In this document: one piece after another, positions 33,637 through 42,391 of the stretch
Layout of the letters: each line of letters begins with the position of its first letter
How positions within the stretch are numbered: the first letter of the stretch is position 1
From: CATQHS01 sp963422655
GTDB lineage: Bacteria; Actinomycetota; Acidimicrobiia; Acidimicrobiales; Aldehydirespiratoraceae
Assembly: GCA_963422655.1 (NCBI GenBank)
Contig: OY730440.1
Span: forward strand, 2,944,858 to 3,008,857
Length of the DNA: 64,000 nt
Direction of reading: 5' to 3'
Made by a program: the position numbers and the translations under genes
Notes under the pieces: model-generated
Seen by the model: only the letters and a program-made list of their open reading frames with translations
Database searches by the model: none
What the model was told of the DNA's origin: nothing

Positions 33637-34188
33637 GTGAAAAGCCACCCGTGCAGCGACCCGGCTGAGGTTCGGGGCGAGAATGCTTCGTCCCACCGCT
33701 GGCTCATGGCGCCCGGCCCGCTGGGCGCTTCCTTCGTGGCCCACATCGACGGTCGAGTATCGGGGCTGGCGCTGGCCGAGTGCGTCAACGGCATCGGGTT
33801 CGCGGCCTGGATGCGACAGGAAGTGGGAGTGGAGGCGGTTCCCGACCCCGATCCGGACCCTGTCTGGGTGGCTCGGATAGGGACCGCCCTCGCCCGAGGC
33901 CGTACCGACGTTCCCGTCGACTTGAGATCGTGCTCGACCTTCCAGCAAGAAGTGCTGGAGGCGGTCATCGCCATCCCCCGGGGGGAGGTTCGCACCTACG
34001 GACAGGTGGCCGCGGCCATCGGCCGGCCCAAAGCCTACCGAGCCGTAGGCACGGCTCTGGCTCGCAACCCCATCCCGCTGCTGGTGCCTTGCCACCGGGT
34101 CGTACCGGCCGCAGGGGGCGTGGGCCAGTACGGTCTCGGCTCCCACCGCAAGGAGGCCCTCTTGCACCGGGAGGGTGCGGCGGTGTGA
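33637..34188 (+). CDS. ogt: methylated-DNA-[protein]-cysteine S-methyltransferase
   Basis: A 183-residue DNA repair protein. The C-terminal domain has F-Q-Q-E-V-L-E-A-V, I-P-R-G-E-V-R-T-Y-G-Q-V-A and the active site L-V-P-C-H-R-V-V with the acceptor cysteine. It removes O6-alkyl groups from guanine in a single-turnover reaction. The N-terminal half is diverged. GTG 33637 start. Divergent from rpe. Confidence 0.94.
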   Translation: MKSHPCSDPAEVRGENASSHRWLMAPGPLGASFVAHIDGRVSGLALAECVNGIGFAAWMRQEVGVEAVPDPDPDPVWVARIGTALARGRTDVPVDLRSCSTFQQEVLEAVIAIPRGEVRTYGQVAAAIGRPKAYRAVGTALARNPIPLLVPCHRVVPAAGGVGQYGLGSHRKEALLHREGAAV

Positions 34189-34209
34189 ACTGGCCGGGAA
34201 GGCCGTCAG

Positions 34210-34830
34210 CTAGTTGGCCGAACTGGTAGGGGCCAAGTGGCTCTCCAGCTTTTCGAGGATCACCTCGTAGGGTTCACCGAATTTCACCACCAGATCAGCC
34301 TCGTCCAGATGGGGCTGCACGAAGATGTCGTGCATGGGCCGTACCGTGGCTGCGAACTGGTGGCGCACATCGTCGGGTTCCCGGCCTCGCTCGGCCACGT
34401 CCCGCCGGATCCGGCGCTGGAGCCGAACCGGCTCGGGTACGTCGAGAAACACCGTCAGTCCGAGCCGGGACACTACTTCGGGAAAGGCGAACAACAAGAT
34501 ACCCTCCACGACGACGAGCGGCGCGGCTGCCACCGATTCGGCGTGCCCGTTGAGGGTGTGGGTGGCGAAGTCGTAAACCGGGAGTTCGATGCCGATCCCG
34601 GCCCGCAGGCTATCGAGATGGCCGATGAAGAGCTTGTGGTCCAAGGCATCGGGATGGTCGTAGTTACGGAGCGAGCGTTCGTTCGGGGTGACGTGGGAGA
34701 GGTCCCGGTAGTAGGCGTCGAAGTTGAGCACGCTCACGCTGCGTTCCCCGAGCCGGGCCCTCAACCGTCGGGTCAGGGTGGTCTTGCCCGACCCCGATCC
34801 GCCGCATATACCCCACACCGGTACGCTCAC
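34210..34830 (-). CDS. udk: uridine kinase
   Basis: A 206-residue P-loop nucleoside kinase: Walker A G-G-S-G-S-G-K-T-T at residues 10-18, L-N-F-D-A-Y-Y-R-D-L (substrate-binding Asp), N-Y-D-H-P-D-A-L-D and V-V-V-E-G-I-L-L-F. Phosphorylates uridine and cytidine in salvage. Start GTG 34830. Convergent with ogt. Confidence 0.93.
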   Translation of the reverse strand: MSVPVWGICGGSGSGKTTLTRRLRARLGERSVSVLNFDAYYRDLSHVTPNERSLRNYDHPDALDHKLFIGHLDSLRAGIGIELPVYDFATHTLNGHAESVAAAPLVVVEGILLFAFPEVVSRLGLTVFLDVPEPVRLQRRIRRDVAERGREPDDVRHQFAATVRPMHDIFVQPHLDEADLVVKFGEPYEVILEKLESHLAPTSSAN

Positions 34831-34887
34831 GAGATTTCACCATACAGGTCCCGGCACCCCTCAGTGAGGCTCGGCTCCGAGACGGCC

Positions 34888-35295
34888 TCAGGCTTCGAGC
34901 CGGGTCCGGGCCTCGGCGGAACGCTGGAGCAGGTAGGCCGGAACGGCCACGCCGTTGACCACGGTTTCGCCGCTGCCGCCTCCCGTGGCCACCTCCGCGA
35001 CCGGACCGATCCCCGCGGTTGCTCCCGCTTCGACCGCAGCGGCCGCCTGCTCGGCCTCCCGGTCGCGGGCGGCCAAGAAGCTGTCGTAGTGACGGGCTCG
35101 CACCAGATGGCCGTGGTCGATGTGGCCCACCACTTTGCCGTTGTCGAAGCGAATCCAGTAGCGGTTCCAGGTGAAGCCGTTGGCGACGGCCACCTTGCCT
35201 CCAGTGCCGGCCGGCAGGCCGGAGATGCCGGCCACCAGCTTCACCTTCTCACCTCGCACCAAGGTCCGAGCTTGCAGCTCGGCAGTGGTCATCAT
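34888..35295 (-). CDS. hypothetical protein with SH3/KOW-like N-terminus
   Basis: A 135-residue protein I do not recognise by name. Residues 1-65 look like a small beta barrel (R-G-E-K-V-K-L-V-A-G-I-S-G-L-P-A-G-T-G-G-K-V-A ... Y-W-I-R-F-D-N-G-K-V-V-G-H-I), as in KOW-like or actinobacterial 'G-V-P-A-G-T' proteins. A charged linker rich in alanine follows, then V-P-A-Y-L-L-Q-R-S. The ATG codons lie inside the first unit of the CATATG repeat that also leads to the divergent amidohydrolase. Confidence 0.6.
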   Translation of the reverse strand: MMTTAELQARTLVRGEKVKLVAGISGLPAGTGGKVAVANGFTWNRYWIRFDNGKVVGHIDHGHLVRARHYDSFLAARDREAEQAAAAVEAGATAGIGPVAEVATGGGSGETVVNGVAVPAYLLQRSAEARTRLEA

Positions 35296-35346
35296 ATGGG
35301 CGCCATCATATGGGCGACATCATATGAACGCCATCATATGAATGTA
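35291..35346. repeat. four 14-bp CATATG repeats spanning a divergent promoter and both start codons
   Basis: Units beginning ATCATATG at 35291, 35305, 35319 and 35333 (ATCATATGGGCGCC and variants) fill the 46-bp space between two divergent genes and include the annotated ATG of each. The self-complementary CATATG core makes operator function possible, but slippage is equally possible. The true start of the amidohydrolase may be a little downstream. Confidence 0.85.
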
Positions 35347-36574
35347 CGGTGAACCGGTGACATCCGACGCGGTGACATCTGACACGGCGACGGTCGGAGA
35401 GCTCGGCTATCTCCCCTTCGATGCCGACAATCACTATTACGAGGCGCCCGATGCCTTCACCCGCCATGTCGATGAGAAGATGCAGCCCCGAGTGGTCCAG
35501 TGGGTAGACATGGGCGGGCGCAAACACCATCTGGTCGGCGGAAAACTGGCCCGGGCCGTGACCAACCCCACCTGGAACCCGATCGCCAAGCCGGGGGCGC
35601 TGCGTGACTATTTCAGGGGCAATCCCGAGGGTGGCAATCCCCTGGAGATGCTCACCGATCGTGAACCTTTGCCCGACTGCTACGTGAACCGGGCAGCCCG
35701 GATCGAAACCATGGACTCCCAGGGCCTTCATGCGGTGTGGCTGTTCCCCACCCTGGGAGTTCTGTACGAGGAACTGCTCAAACACGATGTCGACGCGGTA
35801 GTAGCCATGATGATGGGTTTCAACCGGTGGCTTCACGACGACTGGGGGTACGACTATCGGGGTCGCATCTTTGCGGCTCCCTACATCGCTCTCGGAGATG
35901 CGGGCTCAGCCGGCGCCGAGATCGATCGGGTGCTCGACCTGGGGGCTCGAGTGCTGGTGATGCGACCGGCCGCGGTCGTCACCAGAACCGGGGTCCGTTC
36001 GCCTTTCGACCCGATGTTCGACCCGGTCTGGCAGCGGATCCACGACGCCGGTGTCACGGTGGTGATCCACGCCTCGGACTCGGGCTATTCGTCGCAGGGA
36101 TATGCCGACGACCGGTTCACGACCGGTCTCGACGCCGGGTTCGGGCCCAGCCTGCGGGCCTTCGCCATAGAGAGAGCTGCCCAGGACTGGCTGATCCAGT
36201 CGGTCTTCGAGAAGATCTACGACCGGTTCCCCAATCTGCGGGTGGCCTCGGTGGAGAACGGATCCGACTTCTTGGCGCCGACGTTCCGTAAGCTCGACCA
36301 GACAGCCCGAAAGAACTACTGGTGGTTCGATGATCATCCCGTCGATACTTTCAAGGAACACGTCTGGGTCAACCCGTTCTGGGAGGACGACGTGGTGGAG
36401 GTGGTCGAGCTGATGGGTGCCGATCACGTGGTGTTCGGCTCGGACTGGCCCCACATCGAGGGTATGCCCGCTCCTCTCGACTATCTGGTCGAGCTGGAGA
36501 GTTTCTCCGGCACCGACCGGCGCAAGATCATGCTCGACAACGTCACTTTTCTCAACACCCTGCAACCGGCATGA
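35342..36574 (+). CDS. amidohydrolase family protein (Amidohydro_2)
   Basis: A 410-residue TIM-barrel metal hydrolase. Seen: D-A-D-N-H-Y-Y-E at the N-terminus (the D-x-D/N-H metal site), M-M-G-F-N-R-W-L near residue 158, V-V-I-H-A-S-D near 240 with a further ligand, and V-F-G-S-D-W-P-H near 360, the conserved late aspartate. Related actinobacterial proteins are annotated as ACMSD-like decarboxylases or hydrolases of aromatic or carboxylic substrates; the substrate is unknown. Stop overlaps the MOSC gene (ATGA). Its first codons also hold a 15-bp duplication (GGTGACATCYGACRC). Confidence 0.85.
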   Translation: MYGEPVTSDAVTSDTATVGELGYLPFDADNHYYEAPDAFTRHVDEKMQPRVVQWVDMGGRKHHLVGGKLARAVTNPTWNPIAKPGALRDYFRGNPEGGNPLEMLTDREPLPDCYVNRAARIETMDSQGLHAVWLFPTLGVLYEELLKHDVDAVVAMMMGFNRWLHDDWGYDYRGRIFAAPYIALGDAGSAGAEIDRVLDLGARVLVMRPAAVVTRTGVRSPFDPMFDPVWQRIHDAGVTVVIHASDSGYSSQGYADDRFTTGLDAGFGPSLRAFAIERAAQDWLIQSVFEKIYDRFPNLRVASVENGSDFLAPTFRKLDQTARKNYWWFDDHPVDTFKEHVWVNPFWEDDVVEVVELMGADHVVFGSDWPHIEGMPAPLDYLVELESFSGTDRRKIMLDNVTFLNTLQPA

Positions 36575-37035
36575 CCGTTCGGGTGGAGGCCATCCACATC
36601 GCGGCGCTCGAAGGGTTGCCGACCGAGCCGGTGGACCGGGTCGATGCCGAGGCCGGCAAGGGTCTGGTGGGGGATCGTTACCACGGATCTTCGAGTCGCC
36701 AGGTCACCGTCCAGGCTTCCGGTGAGTTGGCCGACGCGGCCGAGGCAGCCGGTCGAGATATCGATCCCGGCCGTACCCGTCGAAACGTCACCATCTCCGG
36801 GGACGCCGTTCCCCGTCGTCCCGGGCATCGCTGGCGGATCGGATCCGTGGAGTTGGCAGTGGTGCGGAACGCGGCGCCATGTCGGCGCATGGACGAGATC
36901 TTCGGCCTCGGCAGCCGGGCTGCACTGCGCAACCGGGCCGGGGTGGCCTGTCGGGTTCTCAGTGATGGGGTCATAACGGTGGGTGACACGGTCGATCTGG
37001 GGCCGGTCGAAGACCGTGATCCCGAACCGCTCTGA
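36571..37035 (+). CDS. MOSC-domain protein
   Basis: A 154-residue MOSC domain: G-K-G-L-V-G-D-R-Y-H-G near residue 30, R-R-N-V-T-I-S-G near 69, and N-A-A-P-C-R-R-M near 101 with the conserved cysteine expected to bind a molybdenum-cofactor sulfur. MOSC proteins carry sulfur or use molybdenum cofactor to reduce N-hydroxylated compounds. Translationally coupled to the amidohydrolase. Confidence 0.88.
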   Translation: MTVRVEAIHIAALEGLPTEPVDRVDAEAGKGLVGDRYHGSSSRQVTVQASGELADAAEAAGRDIDPGRTRRNVTISGDAVPRRPGHRWRIGSVELAVVRNAAPCRRMDEIFGLGSRAALRNRAGVACRVLSDGVITVGDTVDLGPVEDRDPEPL

Positions 37036-37074
37036 CCCGCATCCGGTTTTCTCGGTCGCTTCGGCGGGCGCTGG

Positions 37075-37127
37075 CCCCCCCCACTACAGTTGACAAAGTT
37101 GACAATTTTATAAATTGATCGTACAGT
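37075..37127 (+). promoter_or_regulatory. promoter region of sialidase 2
   Basis: A run of eight C (37075-37082) is followed by two tandem copies of GTTGACAA(A/T) (37089-37097, 37098-37106), giving two TTGACA -35 boxes (37090-37095 and 37099-37104). TACAGT (37122-37127) lies 17 nt after the second. The same TTGACA element precedes sialidase 1. Confidence 0.5.
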
Positions 37128-37250
37128 TCGCCAGTGGTCTACGTGGTAACAGTGAATAGGTTGGTAATCTCCGAACAATTTAGAGATACTTCTGTGAGCA
37201 CTGATATCTTAAGGCGCATATAAGTATTAACCTATGAAATCGGAGTCTTG

Positions 37251-40200
37251 ATGCGTTCTCAAATGACACGGTTGATGGTCGCTTTCATTGTATTGAGCAC
37301 AACTATAGGATCAGTAGTAGCGTTCGCTTTGTCATCTACTTCTGAATCCATACCTACACCTATATTTAGCTGGCAAAACGAGCTTATCGGTACTTACTTC
37401 AATGGTACATCAGCGGACGCGCAAGTACAGTCTCAAGAATCAGTCGACTTGATCAAAGACCTTACAGAAGGCACTATTGTAGTATCCTTTTCGCTTGAGT
37501 CAGCGAAACAACAAGCGATAGTTAGCGTATCAACTTCCAGTAATAATAGGAGCGAGTTCTGCTTTTGTGTGAACTCGATCGGCCTATATGGTGTGTCCGC
37601 ACGTGAGAGCGCCCGTAGAGTCAGCAATGTGGAAAGTATACGGACCGCCAATGGCCGGGGACGTATCACCGCCGTATTTTCAGTTTCGTCGAGCCAAGGA
37701 GCGTTCCTCATGAGTAGCCAGGACTTCGGTGAACCCTGGTCTGTTCAGAGGGACAGTTCCAAAACAGCATTCTTCGACTCTGTAAGTGATCTCGACAAGT
37801 TTACGATCGGAGCCAACTATAATAGCGACGGTCTCAGTTGGGTTACCCATGGCCGTATCTATTTCGTTGATATCTATGATCAACCCCTCACAGAACTAGA
37901 AGCCCAAAATATAATAAGCGATACTTATATAGATATTTCTGGTGGACTATCTTATGTCCAATCAGATTCAGATTTGCAGTTCGATTTTATCGGTCAAGCT
38001 CCCGCTCCGGATTCCTCTACAGTTGCGTATCACTGGAAATTCAATAATACGAAAACCTCCATGGGGCCGAGCGTATCACACACTTTTACAACGGCAGACT
38101 TTGAAGACGGAGTACCTGTCCCTGTGACAATGAGGGCGACTATCACATCTTCTGATAAGCATCATGGGTACAGTGCAATTAACCAGGTCTTCGTTGCGCC
38201 GAAGACGGCCTGGCCGGCTACATCAGGTCTAGGGCGTATGCAATCATTGGTCTTCAGGAATGGTGATAATGGCTTTGGCTGTTTTCGGATTCCCGCGATC
38301 ATTCGGGCTGGTAATGGTGATCTACTGGCTTTCGCAGAAGGTAGACCCAGAGCACATTGCCCAGACTTCCATTACGGGGTATCAGTAGTGATGAAGCGCA
38401 GCCATGATAACGGCAGGACATGGGGTGATTTCAGAGTAATAGCAGAGAACATTATACCGACTACTAAACGAACATGGGTCGCTCAAAACGTCACACCGAT
38501 GTTGGATATGTCGGACCCGGATCATCCAGAGGGAAAACTCATTATTGTATACAACAAGACTGAATATGACGCACATAAAAATGTAGCTGGTTTCGGTGTA
38601 CGGCGTGTGATTACTGCGTGGAGTGGCGACCATGGCTACACCTGGAACTATGATCCAGTCCTATCACCAGCTGGTACTCATGATGGCGATATTACTAGTC
38701 AAGTAACTCACATACACCAGCCTGAGTACACGGCCGTATATGATACTGAATACGTAGCTAAGAATTATAACTCTGCTCAGAAGTGGCCCTTTAATATGAC
38801 AACCCTCGGACACTCGATCCAATTGAAAAATGGGCCGCCCGCTACGAAGGATCGATTGTTCATATCGGGTGCCTATAGTCTGATGGGGGACACTGTATGG
38901 CATGTAAAAAACTACGTGTACTGGAGCGACGATCACGGAGCCACTTGGGAGATCGGCGGCGTTGTTCCTTCCCCGGTGTATGGCCTAAATGAAGTGATAT
39001 CGGTCGAACTCGAGAACGGCGACGTTCTGATGAACGCTCGCGCTTACTACTCTCACCGTGGATATGCTGGGCGAGTTACAACCAGGGTGTCGTTCGATAA
39101 CCAGGGTAACCCAATTTTTGGCCCTCCGACTAGGGTAAGAGAGATTAGGACGCAAGACGTTGCCGGGGGTATGGGGAGAATAACCTCTAGGGATGATTGG
39201 GTCTATGGTAGAAGATCAAGGATCGCGTTTACATCACCAAATGACGCATCAATATACAGCCGTCGTAACGGCATGTCTCTTTGGATGTCAACAAATGAAG
39301 GAGAATCCTGGAGTTCTTACTTTCAGGACAATGACCAGACTCCGAAGCTTCTGAATGTAGGTCCATCTGTATACAGTGATATTGTCGGATTACCTGATGC
39401 GCGAGTAGGTGTTATCTATGAGGGAACCTATGTGGGGTCCTATACTATATATGGCAACATTTTCTTCGGATCATATTCTCTGGACTGGCTATCAAATGGC
39501 CTAGATCAGCGAAGTCTCATTCGTCATGATGCATCCGGGACTGAATTCGACGGCGACAGGGGTCATGTCGATCTGAGCAGCATGATGATAGATTCCGATG
39601 TGGAGGATCTCTCTACAGGATCGTTATTTATAGAGTTCAAGACTGGCCAGCTAAATGTACCTCAGGTACTCTTTTCTATATCGAACAGTAAAGATGAATC
39701 CAGTGAGTGGATTGTTGCTCAATGGGGCGACGGTCGGTTTGGTGTACATGCTCGCAATGATGGCGTACCGACGAATACAACTGTGTTTGATCAGAGGCTG
39801 GTTGTCAATGATCAATGGCATAAGATGGCTGTTATCGTGAGTGACTTGGGTACAAAGATCTATGTTGATGGTCAATTGGTTGTATCTTCAACTGATCACA
39901 ACTTTTTTGATTCAGTTTCAGATTTGGATTCTTTGAATATCGGCAAGAATACCGATAGTGGTGGTGATGAATGGTGCTGGAAAGGGGAAATCGGGCTGGT
40001 AGAGGTTTTCGGCGCAGCGCTGACTGATACTCAGGCTCAAGTCATGACTCAGCCATCCATAAATCCAGTCGGGCTATGGAATATTAATCGAGATATCGTC
40101 AGTAGCTCAGATACGATTGACGTTACCAGTCAGTTGGGTGGGGCCGATTTCACGTACAGCTCTCTGCCGAGATGGAATGACTCGGGGCTGCTAGGTTCAT

Positions 40201-40643
40201 GGAGTATTGGTGCAAGTTTTATTGCTCCAGATGCAGTGGACAAGAAGGCCCCGGTGCTCGAGACCCACGGTGGATCACAGCAACTTTTGTTTGGGATTGT
40301 TGAGTCCGAAGAGTCTAATATGGAGATTGGTCTGAGTATCAAGACAGACTCATTTGCTTTCCGAGATTTGATGGTTGACGCGTCACCATATCTGGACAAG
40401 GACGTCTCAATGCTTGCAGTGGTAAACAACTTCGAGTCTCGACTGTACATCAATGGTCAACTTGTCAAGACTGTTGAAACTCCTAAGCTATCGGTATCCA
40501 GCTGGAAGGGGTCGAATCTTGTGCTAGGAGGACATGACAGCTATTTGGGTAGCTATTTGAAGTCTGTCGCCATATTTGATGGTGTCGCACCTTCAGATTC
40601 ATATGCGAAATCTCTTACAGCTTCAAGCAATATAATACGCTAG
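37251..40643 (+). CDS. secreted exo-alpha-sialidase (GH33-type), AT-rich paralogue
   Basis: An 1130-residue exported protein with the same plan as the sialidase at 11234: signal peptide (M-R-S-Q-M-T-R-L-M-V-A-F-I-V-L), N-terminal LamG-like domain, Ig-like linker, six-bladed catalytic propeller, LamG domain and a final beta domain. The motif F-R-I-P-A-I-I-R-A-G-N-G near residue 345 is canonical; Asp boxes S-H-D-N-G-R-T-W, S-G-D-H-G-Y-T-W, S-D-D-H-G-A-T-W and S-T-N-E-G-E-S-W follow. N-E-V-I-S-V-E-L-E-N-G carries the catalytic glutamate region. GC stays low to the end (29/60 at 40381-40440). ATG 37251 follows GGAG. It has no poly-G tract. Inserted between the MOSC gene and tRNA-Lys. Confidence 0.9.
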   Translation: MRSQMTRLMVAFIVLSTTIGSVVAFALSSTSESIPTPIFSWQNELIGTYFNGTSADAQVQSQESVDLIKDLTEGTIVVSFSLESAKQQAIVSVSTSSNNRSEFCFCVNSIGLYGVSARESARRVSNVESIRTANGRGRITAVFSVSSSQGAFLMSSQDFGEPWSVQRDSSKTAFFDSVSDLDKFTIGANYNSDGLSWVTHGRIYFVDIYDQPLTELEAQNIISDTYIDISGGLSYVQSDSDLQFDFIGQAPAPDSSTVAYHWKFNNTKTSMGPSVSHTFTTADFEDGVPVPVTMRATITSSDKHHGYSAINQVFVAPKTAWPATSGLGRMQSLVFRNGDNGFGCFRIPAIIRAGNGDLLAFAEGRPRAHCPDFHYGVSVVMKRSHDNGRTWGDFRVIAENIIPTTKRTWVAQNVTPMLDMSDPDHPEGKLIIVYNKTEYDAHKNVAGFGVRRVITAWSGDHGYTWNYDPVLSPAGTHDGDITSQVTHIHQPEYTAVYDTEYVAKNYNSAQKWPFNMTTLGHSIQLKNGPPATKDRLFISGAYSLMGDTVWHVKNYVYWSDDHGATWEIGGVVPSPVYGLNEVISVELENGDVLMNARAYYSHRGYAGRVTTRVSFDNQGNPIFGPPTRVREIRTQDVAGGMGRITSRDDWVYGRRSRIAFTSPNDASIYSRRNGMSLWMSTNEGESWSSYFQDNDQTPKLLNVGPSVYSDIVGLPDARVGVIYEGTYVGSYTIYGNIFFGSYSLDWLSNGLDQRSLIRHDASGTEFDGDRGHVDLSSMMIDSDVEDLSTGSLFIEFKTGQLNVPQVLFSISNSKDESSEWIVAQWGDGRFGVHARNDGVPTNTTVFDQRLVVNDQWHKMAVIVSDLGTKIYVDGQLVVSSTDHNFFDSVSDLDSLNIGKNTDSGGDEWCWKGEIGLVEVFGAALTDTQAQVMTQPSINPVGLWNINRDIVSSSDTIDVTSQLGGADFTYSSLPRWNDSGLLGSWSIGASFIAPDAVDKKAPVLETHGGSQQLLFGIVESEESNMEIGLSIKTDSFAFRDLMVDASPYLDKDVSMLAVVNNFESRLYINGQLVKTVETPKLSVSSWKGSNLVLGGHDSYLGSYLKSVAIFDGVAPSDSYAKSLTASSNIIR

Positions 40644-40669
40644 ATCTTGCTGAGATCTTGCTGAGATCT
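40642..40669. repeat. 11-bp tandem repeat at the sialidase 2 stop codon
   Basis: AGATCTTGCTG twice (40642-40652, 40653-40663) followed by AGATCT. The TAG stop overlaps the first unit. The ends AGATCT...AGATCT are also self-complementary, so a small hairpin is possible. Confidence 0.75.
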
Positions 40670-40748
40670 ATGATGAGTCCTTGATGTAACTCATGATGCA
40701 ATGAGGCTATCTGGACCGAGCAAGGGCCCTGAGCTGGTATCTACCCGG

Positions 40749-40822
40749 TACGCCCCCTGGGACTCGAACCCAGAACCTGCGGATTAAGAGTCCGATGCTC
40801 TACCAAATTGAGCTAGAGGCGC
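40749..40822 (-). tRNA. tRNA-Lys (CUU)
   Basis: A 74-nt tRNA on the minus strand. Acceptor GCGCCTC pairs with GGGGCGT (G-U at 1-72 and one internal wobble), D-arm GCTC...GAGC, anticodon loop CTCTTAA with CUU, T-arm CTGGG-TTCGAGT-CCCAG. CCA not encoded. Confidence 0.94.
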
Positions 40823-40882
40823 TGACGACCGTCATGATAGCTGACCGCAACACTCCCGACGGCGCGAGGACTCGAGAATTGG

Positions 40883-40957
40883 GGTGACCGAGGGGATTCG
40901 AACCCCCGACCTCCGGGACCACAACCCGGCGCTCTCACCTACTGAGCTACGGCCACC
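40883..40957 (-). tRNA. tRNA-His (GUG)
   Basis: A 75-nt tRNA on the minus strand. Acceptor GTGGCCG/CGGTCAC with an extra 5' G opposite C73, the identity element of tRNA-His. Anticodon loop TTGTGGT with GUG between CCGGG and CCCGG. T-arm GGGGG-TTCGAAT-CCCCT. Confidence 0.96.
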
Positions 40958-41102
40958 GCGACGTCGTCGAAGCGCGACGACGAGTGATCCTATCGGCGTC
41001 GACGGTTGACCCGACCGGTGCCGGCTCGAGATCACTGACACGCCGACGGGACAGCTCGGCGAGGCAGACGACAGGGGACCAGACCGGCGGTAGCCTTGAC
41101 GT

Positions 41103-41176
41103 GCCCCTGTAGCTCAACTGGATAGAGCGGAGGGTTTCTACCCCTCAGGTTGCGGGTTCGAATCCTGTCGGGGGCG
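41103..41176 (+). tRNA. tRNA-Arg (UCU)
   Basis: A 74-nt tRNA. Acceptor GCCCCTG/CGGGGGC, D-arm GCTC...GAGC, anticodon arm GAGGG-TTTCTAC-CCCTC with UCU, T-arm with TTCGAAT. CA follows the discriminator G; CCA not fully encoded. Confidence 0.95.
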
Positions 41177-41257
41177 CAGAGCGGTAACGCCGGCAGTGCT
41201 GCGGAGATCGTTTCAACGGCCGACCTTTCCACAGCGACCAAGGGCGAGGAGGTAGTC

Positions 41258-42391
41258 ATGGACGAAGCTCAGAAGCTGGGCATGGAGATCCTGGAGCGGG
41301 CCGGCATCGAGCTGGGCGGCGATCGGCCCTGCGATATCCACGTCCACGACGACCGCTTCTGGGAACGGGTCATGAGTGACCGCGAGCTGGGGCTGGGTGA
41401 GTCGTATCAGGACGGCTGGTGGGACGCCAACCAGCTCGACGAGCTCATCGCCGAGATCCAGACCCAGAACCTGAGGTCGCTGGTGCGTCCCAGCCCGAAA
41501 CTGGTGCTCTACGAAGCCCGGAATCGTCTTCAGAACCGCCAGACCGTCCGGCGGGCCCGCCGAAATGCCCGCTCCCATTACGACATCGGCAACGACTTGT
41601 ATCAGAAGATGCTGGATCGGCGCATGATCTACAGTTGCGCTTACTGGGCCGACGCCGACGATCTCGACTCGGCCCAAGAGGCCAAGCTGGATCTGATCTG
41701 CCGAAAGCTCCGACTCGAACCGGGGATGAGGCTGCTCGACATCGGCTGTGGCTGGGGTGGCTTCGCTCGCTACGTGGCCGAGTTGTACGACCTTCACGTG
41801 ACCGGTATCACTCCGGCCTCGGCCCAGTCGGAGATGGCTGCGGACCTGTGCCGGGGCCTACCGGTGACCATCGTGCGGGCCGACTACCGAGACTTGGGCC
41901 GCAAACACGGTATGAAGGGCCACTTCGACCGCATCGTGTCCATCGGGATGCTGGAGCATGTCGGGCCCCGTAACTACGAACGGTTCTTCGAAACATGCCG
42001 AACCCTGCTGATCCCCGACGGGATGATGCTTCACCACACCATCGGTTCCCTCGTCTCCAAGGTTGCCACCGACCCGTGGTTCGACCGCTACATATTCCCA
42101 GGGGGCTTGGTGCCGTCGCTGGCCCAGATCAGCGGGGCGGCCGAGCGGGACTGGGTGATAGAGGACGTGCACAACTTCGGCCCCTATTACGACCCCACCC
42201 TCATGGCCTGGCACGCCAACATCTCAGCGGCATGGGACGATCTGCCCGCTTACGACGCACGGTTCCACCGTACGTGGAACTACTACCTGCTGAGCTCGGC
42301 CGGCTCGTTTCGAGCCCGGACCCTGCAACTGTTCCAGATCGTGTTCACCCGCAACCGACGTCGTTCGGGTCTGTACCGGTCGCAACGCTGA
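41258..42391 (+). CDS. cfa: cyclopropane-fatty-acyl-phospholipid synthase family methyltransferase
   Basis: A 377-residue SAM-dependent enzyme. Seen: H-Y-D-I-G-N-D-L-Y near residue 109, C-A-Y-W near 129, SAM motif L-L-D-I-G-C-G-W-G-G near 163, and S-I-G-M-L-E-H-V-G near 228, the CFA synthase/mycolic acid cyclopropane synthase signature. It adds a methylene across the double bond of membrane lipid acyl chains. ATG 41258 follows GAGGAGG; the open frame extends back through tRNA-Arg without meaning. Convergent with the patatin-like gene and overlapping its 3' end by 47 nt. Confidence 0.94.
   Translation: MDEAQKLGMEILERAGIELGGDRPCDIHVHDDRFWERVMSDRELGLGESYQDGWWDANQLDELIAEIQTQNLRSLVRPSPKLVLYEARNRLQNRQTVRRARRNARSHYDIGNDLYQKMLDRRMIYSCAYWADADDLDSAQEAKLDLICRKLRLEPGMRLLDIGCGWGGFARYVAELYDLHVTGITPASAQSEMAADLCRGLPVTIVRADYRDLGRKHGMKGHFDRIVSIGMLEHVGPRNYERFFETCRTLLIPDGMMLHHTIGSLVSKVATDPWFDRYIFPGGLVPSLAQISGAAERDWVIEDVHNFGPYYDPTLMAWHANISAAWDDLPAYDARFHRTWNYYLLSSAGSFRARTLQLFQIVFTRNRRRSGLYRSQR

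Noticed and set aside
37075..37082. C8 run before sialidase 2 as a phase-variation tract
   Set aside because: Eight bases are within normal range for this genome and it lies outside the coding frame and the -35/-10 spacer.
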